From: Rhabdophis nuchalis
Taxonomy: Eukaryota; Chordata; Lepidosauria; Squamata; Natricidae
NCBI GenBank assembly: GCA_039707465.1
Contig: CM077643.1
Span: 47,586,605 to 47,650,604, forward strand
Length of the DNA: 64,000 nucleotides
Direction: 5' to 3'
Each line of letters starts with the position of its first letter. The stretch's first letter is position 1. The notes below the pieces were generated by a model. The model was not told the origin of the DNA, searched no databases, and saw only the letters and a list, made by a program, of their open reading frames with translations. The position numbers and the translations under genes are program-made. Positions 10,764 to 21,761 of the stretch are shown piece after piece.

Positions 10764-10898
10764 CAGGGATGTCCAAACTTGGGAACTTTAAGACTTGTGG
10801 ACTTCAACTCCCAGAATTCCCCAGCCAGCTATGCTGGCTGGGGAATTCTGGGAGTTGAAGTCCACAAGTCTTAAAGTTCCCAAGTTTGGACATCCCTG
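10764..10898. mobile_element. hAT palindromic MITE, intact 135-bp hairpin
   Basis: A virtually perfect palindrome with ends CAGGGATGTCCAAACTTGGG and the exact inverse, meeting at 'gccagctatgctggc'. A perfect 8-bp TSD ctttaagg lies at 10756-10763 and 10899-10906. This is the best copy of the family also seen at 4565, 7556, 57444 and 60069. Confidence 0.92.
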
Positions 10899-10906
10899 CT
10901 TTAAGG

Positions 10907-11610
10907 CTTCACACTCTCTGAACGTATCTGTTCAGATCAGATTTGAAAGGAAGAGCAGCTCACAGATGAAACTGTCCTCTGACAGCCACACTTACAAAGG
11001 ATTCTCCTTCATAGGGTACATGGCCACTCCATTTTGTAATGCCATAAGGAAAACATGCACAATTTGTATGGGTCTTCTACCTGTCTTCAATCAACTTGAT
11101 GAACCACAATGTGCTTTGAAATGTCTAAGAAGAGAAAGAGACAATTGAGTTGGAACGTTGGAGGTGTTATTCCTATACTTATTGAGTTATGGGGTGGCCA
11201 TGAGGACTGAGTGTTCCGCATTTTTATTCCACAGTATTTCCAGCAGTTAATTAAAATGCCAAGGGAAAGATCCCCTTGAGGACATCCATAGGGGCTGTAA
11301 AAAAAAGCCAAACTGGCTGCCCACAACCACATCCATGCCCCACTTTAAGTGCATCACATCATGGATGCCATCTTAGCTTTTTGATGCTTCCCCCCTCCCC
11401 AATGCCCCCCAAATTGGCTTTTTAAGCCATTTCCAACAATAAAGACATTTTATCCTTTATATCCAGGTCTTTACAGACCACAGTGAATATGCTCAGTGTT
11501 CCATTATGCACCATTAACTCGATGTGAACATAATCTGACTTCATATCCCCTTGGATATGATTTTCAGCTAAGAATGAGGCTGCCAAATGTAGACTGGATT
11601 TATCTATGGG
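10907..11610. other. no recognisable feature
   Basis: Apparently unique; short frames on both strands lack recognisable domains. Confidence 0.4.
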
Positions 11611-11623
11611 TAATTTACATTGA

Positions 11624-11923
11624 GGGACGCGGTGGCTCGGTGGCAATCAGAAAGCTACATAATGGACTGAGCTCCTGTTACTTGTCCCAGCTTCTGGCAA
11701 CCTATCAGTTTGAAAGCACGTAAAAATGCAAGTAGAAAAATAGGAACCACCTTTGGTGGGAAGGTAACAGTGTTCCGTGCACCTTCGGCGTTGAGTCATG
11801 TCGGCCACATGACCACAGAGATGTCTTCGGACAGTGCTGGCTCTTCGACTTTGAAACAGAGATGAGCACCGCCCCTTAGAGTCGGGAACAACCAGCACAT
11901 ATGTGTGAGGGGAACCTTGACCT
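11624..11923 (+). mobile_element. Sauria-type (Squam1) tRNA-derived SINE, full length
   Basis: Plus-strand counterpart of 2872-3227. The head is 'gggacgcggtggctcggtgg', then 'gtcatgtcggccacatgacc' and the tail 'cacatatgtgtgaggggaac'. The head has lost part of the tRNA-like middle, including the canonical B box. A perfect 13-bp TSD taatttacattga lies at 11611-11623 and 11924-11936. Confidence 0.9.
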
Positions 11924-11939
11924 TAATTTACATTGACTA

Positions 11940-13600
11940 AATAACAAATAGCTGGGTTCCCACACCAGTCCCAAATCAGATTACATCAATTTATGCTTAG
12001 CTCAATATGCAAACCCAGTTTTAAAAATGTAATTGTCCTTGAAAGGTTAATTGCCTTTGAGTCTCTCCCCATTGCTAGCATACCAAGGAAGCTGGTCTCA
12101 CAGTGCCCATTGAATGAGCATCTTGAACATCCCTGTCTATTCTCACCAGGTGAGCCTGGGAGATGGGAGAATGGCCCAACCCATTCCCCATGCCAACAAC
12201 TAATAACTAATGAGAACAAGCAGGATAAGCCCAGCCTGAGCTTTTGAACGTGAAGGTCTTCCCCTGAGATACCTTTGGAGCTCAAAAACCAACAGAAGCC
12301 TCTCGCTTGAGCACATTGAAATCCACCCAGTGGTTTGCCCAGAGGCTATGCCAGCAAGCAGGACTTCTCTTTGTTTGAGAAAGGACAAAATCCGACTTTG
12401 AAGCTTCCTCCCACTTGCTACAAGGGGAATTTCTTTTTGTTTAATCCCATTTAGCCTTTAATATCCAACCTGCATTAGATCTCATTGCTCAGATCATGCA
12501 GGCCTCATGCTGACCCAGGGTTAGCCTAGAGGTGCTTTCTACCTCCTGCCCAGCCTTGTTGCTTGATGTCATCCGAGCTAGAGCCCCCTCGGAATAATCA
12601 CTTTCTCAACTTTCGAGTCATTCTTCCTTTTGAATTCACAGCCTGCCCTTTCCATAGAGTGAGGGCAGAAAAACCTGTCCAAATATCAAATGGGCATAAT
12701 CTGCTTTCAGGAACCTTGGGTGGGGCTTTTCTCTGTTTGATTAAAATACCAGGAAAATGTTCCGTCTCCTGTACACACAATCTCTCTCTCCTGGGTCACC
12801 TTGGTTTGTAACTAGAGACTCAAAGTGAAGTTCTTGGCTACCACTTCTCTGCTTTGGGTCCAAATACCAGCACAATTCATTGTCAGCTGTGTGCTGTTGC
12901 ATTTTAAAATGGTAAGAAAAGAGTGAGCAAAGAAATGGAGGAAGTTAGCACCTACCCCTCTTCTAGAAGAATGAAATATTCTAGGAAATATTAAAATATT
13001 ATACCTTCCTGGATGAGGAAAGGAGAAACCTTCTCTTGGAAAGCAGCCTCCACCTTTGTTAATAGCCCTAGAAAGACTGGGCTATCTACAAGACAAAAGG
13101 CCTTCAGCTCCGGATGGTGGGATTAAGACATGGCCCTCAAGACATGATAGGATTAGCCCTCTACCCAACCAACAGCAGGACTCACTGCATTGCGAAATCA
13201 CCTAGGGACATTACATCAACCCACAGTTTACCCTGACTTACCTCAGGCAAACTCCTAGGATTTGCACATGATCCCTACATCAACCAATGGGATACCTTCT
13301 TTTACACAGGAACAGGAAACACAAAGGCAGGGTCCAAGAGAGGGTATAAATCTCTCTTTCTCTCTATTCCGTGTACTAAACTGCCCAGGATCTCAAGTCA
13401 TGTGGTCCTGTCCACCATTAAACCATCTTTCCAAACAGCCTCCATGTTTCCATGAACCCAAATGGACATTTCTTCCAACAGGAAGTTTCCAGAGTTTATT
13501 TTAGAAACCCATCTCGGGTCAAAGAGACATGTTAGCCCCCCAGGTGCATAAGCTCTTATTGACTCTATCTCACCAGAAAACATGAATTCTAAAATTTGGA
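11940..13600. other. no recognisable gene; faint LTR-like patch
   Basis: Mostly unique sequence. Around 13340-13360 'gagggtataaatctctc' resembles a TATA box within a C-rich context, possibly a degraded LTR, but I see no terminal repeats. Nothing coding is supported. Confidence 0.35.
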
Positions 13601-13605
13601 GTGTG

Positions 13606-13790
13606 GCTTGAGGAGATTCTCAGTCATCCAGGTCATGGTTGTCCCAAAGGTGACAGCTTCTTGAATGAGAAGCTGAGGACTCTTCTTGAATGAGAAGTGA
13701 AACCTCTTCAAGGAAAAACAAAGAAAGTCTAATTGTCTTTTGAAAAAGCACCTTTGGTGCAATTGAAAATGTTATGAAAATGACGACAAA
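13606..13790. mobile_element. Penelope-like fragment
   Basis: Shares 'gagattctcagtcatccagg', 'gtcccaaaggtg' and 'ttttgaaaaagcacctttgg' with 2250-2705, rearranged and partly duplicated ('cttgaatgagaag' twice). Confidence 0.5.
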
Positions 13791-13805
13791 GTAAGTAAAC
13801 ATCTA

Positions 13806-13840
13806 CAGCAATGTCCTCAACCTTGGGAACTTTAAGATGT
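13806..13840. mobile_element. hAT MITE arm fragment
   Basis: 'cagcaatgtcctcaaccttg' followed by 'ggaactttaagatgtg' is one arm of the palindromic hAT family, cut off by CR1 sequence. Confidence 0.5.
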
Positions 13841-14253
13841 GCGGAGACGAAAACATATGAAGAACGGTTGCAGGAGCTGGGTATGTCTAGTTTGATGAAG
13901 AGAAGGACCAGGGGAGACATGATAGCAGTGTTCCGATATCTCAGAGGGTGCCACAAAGAAGAGGGAGTCAAACTATTCTCCAAGGCACCCGGGGGCAGGA
14001 CACGAAGCAATGGGTGGAAACTAATCAAGGAGGGAAGCAACTTAGAACTAAGGAGAAATTTCCTGACAGTAAGAACAATTAACCTCTGGAACAGCTTGCC
14101 TCCAGAAGTTGTGAATGCCCCAACCCTGGAAGTCTTTAAAAAGATGTTAGATAGCCATTTGTCTGAAATGGTATAAGGTTCCTGCCCACGCAGGGGGTTG
14201 GACTAGAAGACCTACAAGGTCCCTTCCAACTCTGCTATTGTATTGCATTGTAA
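13841..14253 (+). mobile_element. CR1 LINE, 5'-truncated copy with open ORF2 tail
   Basis: The frame ending at 14176 encodes [20 protein letters not shown] through LTVRTINLWNSLPPEVVNAP to the ORF2 stop, then the 3' UTR and a TATTG tail near 14238-14250. Codons before 13841 come from the hAT arm, so the start of the frame is chimeric. Confidence 0.87.
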
Positions 14254-14259
14254 ATGGAG

Positions 14260-15290
14260 TTCAATTTCCACACTATAGTATAGTCTTTATTGTCATCGTA
14301 CAAAATAAATACAACGAAACGGAAGATTATGAATGTTGAATTCATATAAAGTTGCTAATGTTGAGAAACACTGATGTACAGTATTTCATTGTTTCCTGAG
14401 CTGTTATACTGATCAGAGGAAGGAGGACTTAAAGGAGACACAGGTAGAAAGTATATTTTACATTTTTTTATTATAATGACCCAAGAAGCAATGGAACATC
14501 ATGAGATATTACTCCTGGAGAAGTTCGTAGGTTTTTTTAAAGCAAGATTTCAGAAATGGTTTGCCATTGCTTTCTTCCCAGGGCCTGAGGTCATCCAGCT
14601 GGGTTTGTGGCTCAGGCAGGACTAGAACTCATGGTCTTTCGGTTTCTAGTCTAATGGCTTTAGAGTTTAGAGTTTAGACTAATACACAAAGTTGGCTTTT
14701 TCACTACTTCTAGGGCATTATTAAAAGTATGTTATTATTTCAAGCATCTGGGCATTTGAGAATCATGTGATCATGGAAAGGCAAGATTTTGTCTCTTCTG
14801 TTATTTTATATTCGATGATTCCAATGTTTTTAAATGCTTATTAACATTAAATTTGAATTTAATTCCTCGTGACGCAACCATGTAGTTTTCCCAATGATAA
14901 TATAGAAATCATTTGGCACTGCTCTTTGCCGGGGTATTTTTTCAACCTCAGTCTCATGTGTGGTTCTGGATTTCTCAGACAGTTCCCCACCTAAGTACCA
15001 ATCAGATTCAACTCTCCTTAGCTTTCTAGGTCAGCAAAACCTGACTAAAATGCTGCCAACTGAACTGGGCTTGTCTACAGGGAGGCTTTCCTATAACTGA
15101 ACTATGTGTAATGCTATCCCCCGAGAGTGAGATAGGCAGTACCTACATTTCATTAAATAAATAAGCAGAGACAGAGGAAAGTCACTTGGTTGATGCTACT
15201 TTGCCTATTGTCTTACCTGTAGGGATTTATCAAGTATGATCGTTCAAGGCATTTGAGCCCACTCCTCCGAAGCAAAGTTCAGATCCCGTT
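14260..15290. other. no recognisable feature
   Basis: Apparently unique. A phrase near 14283 ('tctttattgtcatcgtaca') resembles a LINE or SINE 3' terminus but is too short to assign. Confidence 0.4.
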
Positions 15291-15293
15291 TAG

Positions 15294-16006
15294 CAATAGA
15301 ATAGAATAGAATAGAATAGAATCCTTACACCACTTCAGACAAATGGTTATCCAACCTCTTCTTAAAAACTTCCAGAGTTGGCGCATTCCCAACTTCAGGA
15401 GACAAGTTGTTCCACTGATTAATTGTTCTATCTTTCAGGAAATGTCTCCTTATTTCTAGATTGCTTTTTTCCTTGATTATTTCCACCCATTGCTTCTACC
15501 CTCAGGTGCTTTGGAGAATAGCTTTGCTTCCTCTTCTTTGTGGCAGCCCCTGAGATATTGGAACACTGCTATCTTGTCTCCCTTAATGTGGCAGGCCCAG
15601 CCCTCTGGAACGACCTTCCCCCCGATATTAGAACGACCACGGACTTCTGCTCCTTCCGTCTAAAACTAAAAACACATCTTTTCTGCTTGGCCGGCCTAGG
15701 GTAATCTCTCTCTATGGGGTTTTAGTTGTTTTAACTGGGAATTTTAGTATGTTAATGGGGTATTTTAGCACAGGTATATGTTTAATTTGTTTTTAATGTG
15801 TTTGTATATTTATCGTTTTAGTTTTTCCCTGTGCACCGCTCCGAGTCCCTATGGGGAGAGGGAGCGGTCAACAAATTAAAAATATTATTATTATTATTAT
15901 TAATCCTTCTTTTCATCAAACTAGGCAGACCCTGTTCCTGTAACCGTTCTTCATATGTTTTAGTCCCCAGTCCCTTAATCATCTTTGTTGCTCTTCTCTG
16001 CACTCT
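15294..16006 (-). mobile_element. CR1 LINE fragment interrupted by an L2-like insertion
   Basis: CR1 sequence runs 15322-15595 and resumes at 15900-16006 in the expected order ('tgtctccctta' then 'atccttcttttcatcaaact'). The 3' end carries (TAGAA)n at 15294-15321. The frame is broken. Confidence 0.8.
15596..15899 (+). mobile_element. L2-like LINE 3' end nested in CR1
   Basis: Contains 'ccctctggaacgaccttccc', the 3' UTR phrase 'ctgtgcaccgctccgagtcc' and a (TTA)n tail. It is inserted between two continuous CR1 halves, so it is younger than that CR1. Confidence 0.75.
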
Positions 16007-16009
16007 TAA

Positions 16010-16940
16010 ATAAGAAACCCATTTACCTGAGCTTCAAGCCAAACTACACAAAACTTTATACTTTGCCTGTTGGGTTTTGTCCTTTCCTTTCCATTTGTAA
16101 TTCCAGCAGAATTGTACATCAGTTCTTCTCAAAAGGAGACATGACCGCCTCTGTTCGCATTCTTTTAAGTCCCTCTGCTTGGCCTGCAGGAGGCATCATA
16201 AGTAAATGAAGAAGCTCCTTTTGCTGCTGTGAAATTAGTAACCCTCCATTAACTCCAGAAATAAGTCTACGATTTATGAGGGTCATTGCACCGGCATTTA
16301 TCAAAATGAGCTTTTCTTTAAATTAGCATCCCCAAGCCTCCTTGACAATTGGAATTCACAACTACCGAAATAAATTTAGTAGCCACTCAGAACTTGCCAT
16401 TCCTAATGCATTCTTCAGAACCTGCTGGCTCATTTAAAACACACACAGACACACACTCTCACTCACCCCGCCCTCCCTATTCTTAACTAAACACCTATTA
16501 TATTAATGTTTAAAATCCATTTAGGTTCATCAGGGGTGGCTTTGCCAAAGGACCTTGACTTTCCTGGTGTAATTAGAGGATGCATTGCCCCCTAGTGGTG
16601 GCTCATGCTTGCAAAAGAAGCTGTGACTTAAATTGGATGAACCTGGCAGAGAGAGAGAGAATGCAAAAACAGAAAGGAAAATTACACATACGGTCCAAGA
16701 CAGGGATATATAAACACAGCCATACATGAACGTGCACATAGATCTGATATATACACACACACGCTGGGCAAAACTCTGCCGTAAGTAAATTAGCCATAAA
16801 GCTGTGATCCAACTTAGTTATGACACGTTTTTCAAAGATGCTAAAAGATTGTGTCGGCGCTACTGTTTTTTTCTGCAGACTATCATGACTGCCATTTGGG
16901 GAAGGTGTTTTTTTTTGTGCTGTAAGGACACTGATGACAT
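16010..16940. other. no recognisable gene
   Basis: Apparently unique, with short CA-rich patches near 16440 and 16752. No exon signal that I trust. Confidence 0.4.
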
Positions 16941-16949
16941 CAGGAATAG

Positions 16950-17337
16950 CAGGGCTGGTTCTCTGCCTGGTTGCTGGGTGGGCGTGGCCATGATGGGCGT
17001 GGCTTAGTCTCCTGCACCATGGGCAGGGGGGTGTTTTTGCCCTCCCAGGGCACCCGAGGCTTTCCTTGAGCCTCCAGGAGGATGAAAATGGCCTCCCCAG
17101 GCCCCAGAGTACGTTTTTGGCCTTCACGAACTTCCAGTAGGCCTGTTTTTCGCCCTCCCCGAGCCTCCATGCAAACTTGCACTTACCTGCATCCAAAACG
17201 GGCCGCATGGGAACTCCCGGGAAGGAGTGGGTGGGTGGGGCCAGCCAGGAGTGGGATTTGGGGGTTCTCGGAACTGCACAGAATCTTCGCTAGAGGTTCT
17301 CCTAACCCCCTACGAACCTCCAGCAGCCCCACCCCTG
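16950..17337. mobile_element. hAT MITE, 388 bp, perfect TSD
   Basis: It begins CAGGGCTGGTTCTCTGCC and ends CAGCAGCCCCACCCCTG. A perfect 8-bp TSD aggaatag lies at 16942-16949 and 17338-17345. GC-rich body; a second, interrupted copy is at 20518-21090. It has no transposase; long frames in it are shadows of GC richness. Confidence 0.85.
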
Positions 17338-17354
17338 AGGAATAGTAACTGTTT

Positions 17355-17730
17355 ACAGGTACCATAGTCCTGGACTTATGACCACAATTGAGCCCAAAAT
17401 TTCCATCACTGAGCAAGTCAGTTGCTAAGTGACCTTTTCCCCATTTTTACAACCCTTCTTGCTACAGTTGTTAAATGAATCACTACAGATGTTAATTGAA
17501 CCAATATCTTGATTTTGCTTGTCAGAAGGTCGCAAAAGGTGATTACATGACTCCGGGACCCTGCAACCATCATAAATACTGTTGTCAAGTATCTGGATGT
17601 TTCATTTTGTGACCATAAGGATGCTTCAATGGTTGTAAGTGTGAAAAATGGTCATAAGTCACAATATCCAGTGCCATTGTAACTTTGAATGGTCACTAAA
17701 TGAATGGATATAAGTCGAGAACTGCTTGCA
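17355..17730. mobile_element. Tc1/mariner-like MITE, near complete
   Basis: The left end 'tagtcctggacttatgacc' is the inverse of the right end 'ggatataagtcgagaactgc'. The body holds 'aaaaggtgattacatgactc'. Other copies (44516 end, 25539 start) show the consensus terminus CAGGTAGTCCTCGACTTA. Noncoding; Tigger-like assignment is from memory. Confidence 0.65.
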
Positions 17731-17893
17731 TTGTTTCTGACCTCCTAAGGAAGTAAATAACAATTTGTATGTGCCCCCATAGGCAGGCTTATTCTTGAAA
17801 AGTAAAGTGAGTAATGTACCTCTCCTTCCATTTTCCTATGTATTTCACCCACAAAGAAAATTAGGATGATTAAAAGATAGTTCAGATTTTTTT

Positions 17894-18781
17894 TTAATTG
17901 CAGATTTGTCTGGTCATATGTCTAGGATGGATTTTGAAAGGATGTCATATTTTTTAAGATTTCAGAATGTTTCTGAAGAATCTGGTGAATACCTTCCTGA
18001 TCTCATGAGCACAATTTTAGCAGAATATTTACAGAAACCTAAAGATGAGACCAGGGGGGATATTGACCTAGTCTACAGAATAAATTCAGCATATGCCAGG
18101 ATAAATGAAGTACCCAGAGAGATACATATTAAATTTGTTAGAAGGTCAACCAGAGAGGGAATTTTGAAGGCGCAGAGAGGGGGGCCGTTAATTTACCAAC
18201 AAAAGGAAGTCACCATCTTGAAGCAGATCCCAAAAAAGATTAGGGAGGTGAGAAGGAGGTATTCCTTCTTATCCAGAAAATTGTTTGACCACGGGATCTG
18301 GTTCAAGTGGGTGATGCCGGAAGGGATGTTGGTGTTCTGGGATGAAGGAAGAGTGAGGATTAAAACAGTTGCTGAGGCGGAAGCCTTTCTTAAAAAACAT
18401 TCCTCTATCCTGGGGGAAGATCCAGGAGGGACGGAGGGGGCCACGGCCCCGCCCGCTGGGGGCCAGGGAGGAGAAAAAGAAGATACAATTGCCAAGAGAC
18501 TTAGATCGAAAAAATAACTTTTCTTTTCTTTTATTATTATTAATATTGCTTAACCTTATGTCTGGATGTTTGTACATGACTGCTAGCATAGAATGGAGAA
18601 TTTAGGAATTTTGTACTTATTTTCACCTTGTAGTACTTTTCGAAAAATGTTTTTTTTAATGTTTTATTATGAAGCCCTAGAAGGGCCAATGATCCCGACA
18701 CGAAAGTTCTTAATATGTTTCTGTATCCCTTACCCTACCCTTTTCGAAAATTGTAAAAACCAATAAAACTTTTTCAATATA
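17894..18781 (+). mobile_element. L1-like ORF1-only retroelement, copy A, with 22-bp TSD
   Basis: An ORF1-like frame is followed directly by a ~265-bp 3' UTR ending 'ccaataaaactttttcaata'. An identical 22-nt direct repeat (aaaagatagttcag plus a T run) flanks it at 17872-17893 and 18782-18803, as expected of target-primed reverse transcription. No ORF2 lies between ORF1 and the 3' end. The same junction occurs in the copies at 27737 and 28116, so it is the family structure rather than a deletion. It resembles mammalian HAL1 (half-L1) in architecture. Confidence 0.7.
17906..18517 (+). CDS. L1 ORF1p-like RNA-binding protein, 5' truncated
   Basis: This 203-aa frame matches the C-terminal half of L1 ORF1 protein, which coats LINE RNA as a trimeric nucleic-acid chaperone. 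Residues ~45-105 correspond to the RRM-like region (DLVYRINSAYARINEVPREI, then IKFVRRSTREGIL). Residues ~110-165 correspond to the C-terminal domain (REVRRRYSFL, then GIWFKWVMPEGMLVF and a terminal AEAFL helix). The tail is gly/glu-rich and ends in a basic KRLRSKK. The N-terminal coiled coil is missing because the element is 5' truncated; the first methionine is probably internal. A diverged partner lies at 28154-29622. Assignment is by motif order only. Confidence 0.62.
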   Translation: MSGHMSRMDFERMSYFLRFQNVSEESGEYLPDLMSTILAEYLQKPKDETRGDIDLVYRINSAYARINEVPREIHIKFVRRSTREGILKAQRGGPLIYQQKEVTILKQIPKKIREVRRRYSFLSRKLFDHGIWFKWVMPEGMLVFWDEGRVRIKTVAEAEAFLKKHSSILGEDPGGTEGATAPPAGGQGGEKEDTIAKRLRSKK

Positions 18782-18803
18782 AAAAGATAGTTCAGATTTT
18801 TTT

Positions 18804-19205
18804 AAAAAATTGGATTGCTTTAGAGAAAAATAAAAAATAGAAAATGAAGAAAAGAGCAAAATGCAAAAAGAGAAGGAAAAATACAAAAATATTATAACAA
18901 AAACAATTATAATGTGAAAAAAGATGTAAATAAAAACAAATGAATACAAGAGAACGGTTGCTGCAAAAATGAAATGAGATTAAAAATGAAACCAAAATGC
19001 AAATCAAAGAGAACAAGGAATGCTTAAGTTAAAAAGGCAAAGAAAACATAGAGCAATTTTGTTGAAATATTTTTTAGAAATATATTAGAAGTGGGGCAAG
19101 AGGACTAAACAAGGAGCTTCCAGTAGAATAAATAGAATTACAAATAAAAGTGATAAATCTATATGGGATTGAATTGAAGTGAGAGAAGGATGGCAGGAGT
19201 AATTG
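18804..19205. other. A-rich spacer
   Basis: A strongly adenine-rich stretch (18815-19020) with no pattern beyond A/AT richness. Confidence 0.4.
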
Positions 19206-19208
19206 AAG

Positions 19209-19444
19209 CAGAGGTGGTAGTCAGCCGTTTTGGACTGGTTTAGACGGGTGGGTCTTCCCATCTGCGCTGGCTCTGTGTCGTCCTATTTAAGCACTTTTTG
19301 AAACTGGGCACATGCACGGAAGGCGCATGGGTGAGCAAAGCACATGCGCGTAAAGCTGGGCGCATGCGTAGATGGGGTGTGTGTGCTCACACAGCGCCCA
19401 TGCCCACACAAAGTGGTGGTAACAAAATGTGAAACCCACTGCTG
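19209..19444. mobile_element. hAT MITE, TIR CAGAGGTGG
   Basis: It begins CAGAGGTGGTAGTCAGCCG and ends GAAACCCACTGCTG. Flanks aattgaag (19201-19208) and atttgaag (19445-19452) form a 7/8 TSD. The interior holds several 'gcgcatg' repeats. Confidence 0.78.
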
Positions 19445-19458
19445 ATTTGAAGGAATTA

Positions 19459-19685
19459 CAGTGATCCCTCGTTTTTCGCGGCTTCATGTTTCGCGGCTTC
19501 AGTGCTTCGCGGGTTTTTCAAAAATACAGGGGGGGAAATGCAGCGGCAGGAGGCAAGCGCCCCCTAGTGCTTGCTTTAAACGATGTCCACCAACTCAAGT
19601 TTCCGGTGCGAATCCTACTTCGCGGTTTTTCAGTTTTCGCGGAAGGTTCCGGTCCCCATTAACCGCGAAAAACGAGGGATCACTG
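19459..19685. mobile_element. Tc1/mariner MITE, TIR CAGTGATCCCTCG
   Basis: The left end CAGTGATCCCTCGTTTTTCG pairs exactly with the right end CGAAAAACGAGGGATCACTG. TA dinucleotides flank both sides (19457-19458, 19686-19687). Length 227 bp, CpG-rich, noncoding. Confidence 0.88.
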
Positions 19686-19859
19686 TACAGTGAAATGTCA
19701 AATGGGAATTGAAACCATTGTTATAAAGGTTAGTATAGAAAAGATGAAAAAGAAGATTTCAGTGTGAGAATATGTTGAAAAATGTTCGATCTGCGGGTGT
19801 GGACAGTGGAAATAGAGAATTTTGAAAATATTATTTACGTGTGGCATGGCAGTGCAACC

Positions 19860-20190
19860 TATTTAACAGTTGCATGAAAACGAAGTCAGTGGTTGACGAT
19901 TGGGAGAAAATCCACCATTATTCCTCTACCCAAATTAAAAGATAGCAAGGGTGAATGCATAAATGGTGGGGAGAGGAGTTAATTAAGGATGGCTTGGAAA
20001 GTATTTAACAGAATCCTTGTTGAAAAGATATGGCAGCTGAGAATGAGTAAAATTGGGGGATTTATGCCTTTCTGCAGCTCATTGAGAAATGTATGAAAGT
20101 GAAGAAGAAAGATTATTGATGTTTGTTGATGCAGAGAAAACACATGATAATGAAAAAGGCTTGAATTATGAAAGTGATTATAGCTCCGTT
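19860..20190 (+). pseudogene. decayed LINE reverse transcriptase fragment
   Basis: Broken plus-strand translation reads PLPKLKDSKGEC, then MAWKVFNRILVEKIW, then MFVDAEKTHDNE. This follows the IIVPLYK...GISLL...KVFARIL...FMDLEKAYD order of non-LTR reverse transcriptases. The clade is uncertain; possibly the relic at 62900-63960 belongs to a related family. Confidence 0.45.
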
Positions 20191-20517
20191 TCATGCCTTT
20201 AATTTCTTTGGCTTCCTCTTACTCCTTTTGTATACTTTACCTAATGTAGCTAAATCTAAAAGGGAATAAATGGATTGCTGTGGCAGAGAAGCCCTGTGTT
20301 AAGTGGCAGAGGCAAATTGAAACATGGAGGCAGATTCTTTTCTCTTAGTTCCGACCCAAGTCTCCCACCAAATCTTCCTTGCAAAATTCTTGGTGGGGGT
20401 TATAAGAATGAATGGTGTGAAAATGACTTGTAAATTTGGAGCTCTGTCTGGACCCAGTGTTACATGTGGGGTTCCAGAATTGATTATTATGGTATATGAA
20501 AGGAAAGAGTATACGAG

Positions 20518-21090
20518 CAGGGGTGAGCTTCAAATATTTTAGCAAGGGGTTCTCTGCCTGATTGCTGGGTCGGCATGGCCATGGTGGGTGTAGTGTTTCC
20601 TAATTGTCCTAAACAGCTGAGGCGACTGGTGCAAGTAAAACAACCTTTATTAAACAACACTAATCAGAACTGAACAACCGAGAGCCCGTTTGACAGCTAT
20701 TTATACGATAGCTGTCAAATAGGCAACCAATCAACAACTATTCTTTCTCCCGCCGGAGCTTGCCGCATCTTGACCAATCAGGAGCTTCCTGTTGCTAGCT
20801 GACTCTCCGCGGTCGTAACCGCGGGGACTTAACAGTGGGCATGGCCTAGTTGGTCTCCTGCACCACAGCCGTTGGCGTTTTTTCCCTCCTCTGGCTTTGG
20901 AGGCTTTCCTCGAGCTTCTGGGAGGACAAAAACAGCCTCCCAAGGCCTTCTGGATGCTGGAAACAGGTTCATTTCCGGCCTTCCGAAACTTCCAGTAGGC
21001 CCATTTTTTTGCCCTCCCTGAGCCTCCACAAGCGCTCTGCACTTACCTGCATCCAAAACAGGCTGCAGGGGGACTCCTGGGAGGGGAGGG
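20518..21090. mobile_element. hAT MITE interrupted by a solo LTR
   Basis: The left end CAGGGGTGAGCTTC begins at 20518. The body matches 16950-17337 ('cttccagtaggcc', 'cttacctgcatccaaaac'). Host sequence stops at 20588 and resumes after the LTR at 20835. The right end is eroded. Confidence 0.7.
20589..20834 (-). mobile_element. solo LTR, 246 bp, TSD GTGGG
   Basis: On the minus strand it starts TGTTAAGTCC and ends GGAAACACTACA. A perfect 5-bp TSD gtggg lies at 20584-20588 and 20835-20839. Inside are CCAAT-type boxes, a TATA element (minus strand CGTATAAATA, near 20697) and a minus-strand AATAAA signal at 20646-20651. No internal retroviral sequence remains. It is probably the product of LTR-LTR recombination of an element I cannot name. 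Confidence 0.82.
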
Positions 21091-21094
21091 GTGG

Positions 21095-21760
21095 AGTTAG
21101 TCTCCAGTAACCAAAAACCAGGTGGAATTTGGTAGACCTTTTATTCACTAACACATTTATTTTTATGAGATAGGAAAGAAAGGATGCCTTTTAATATAGG
21201 GTTTTTTCCCCCAATATATAGCCCATAGTTCATAACCTGGTCATATTAGGAGTTCAGAGGTGGAAGTGGTTTAGAAAAGAGGACTTAACAATTCAGGGTA
21301 CTCGAAGGGATTCAGGCAATTTAAGGTACGCAGGTAAAGATTGAGGGAACTCAGCAAGCAGGCTTAAATCTACCAAGCAGAGCATCTCCCTCAGGAAATG
21401 TCTCATTACTAGATGGAGCAGACCGTTCGCCTCCTGCATCCTTATTGATCTCTGCTCTCTCATGCCGGGGAGGGTGCAAGGGGGCTCTTTGGGGAAATGA
21501 TCCAGTTACCAACAAAAAACTTTGATTATGTTCTCTGTGCTTTCATTTTACAAAAACTTTAAACATTTATTTGCTTCTTTACCTCTAGATAAAGTTAATA
21601 TTTATCACTAATCTATACTATTTATTATATTCTATCCATGCTACGGTAGTTTCTCTGTGTATGTATCTAAATTAGGCACAGTCCTATGAACATTTCTATT
21701 CTCCTTACTTGCCTGAGCTTATAACAAAGTCTTTAGCCATTGTTTAATCACTTTTAAGTT
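21095..21760. other. no recognisable feature
   Basis: Apparently unique AT-rich sequence up to the (AAT)n tail of the next element. Confidence 0.4.
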
Positions 21761-21761
21761 A

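Noticed and set aside
13340..13600. TATA-like box as a gene promoter or LTR
   Set aside because: No terminal repeats, TSD, CpG enrichment or downstream exon were visible.
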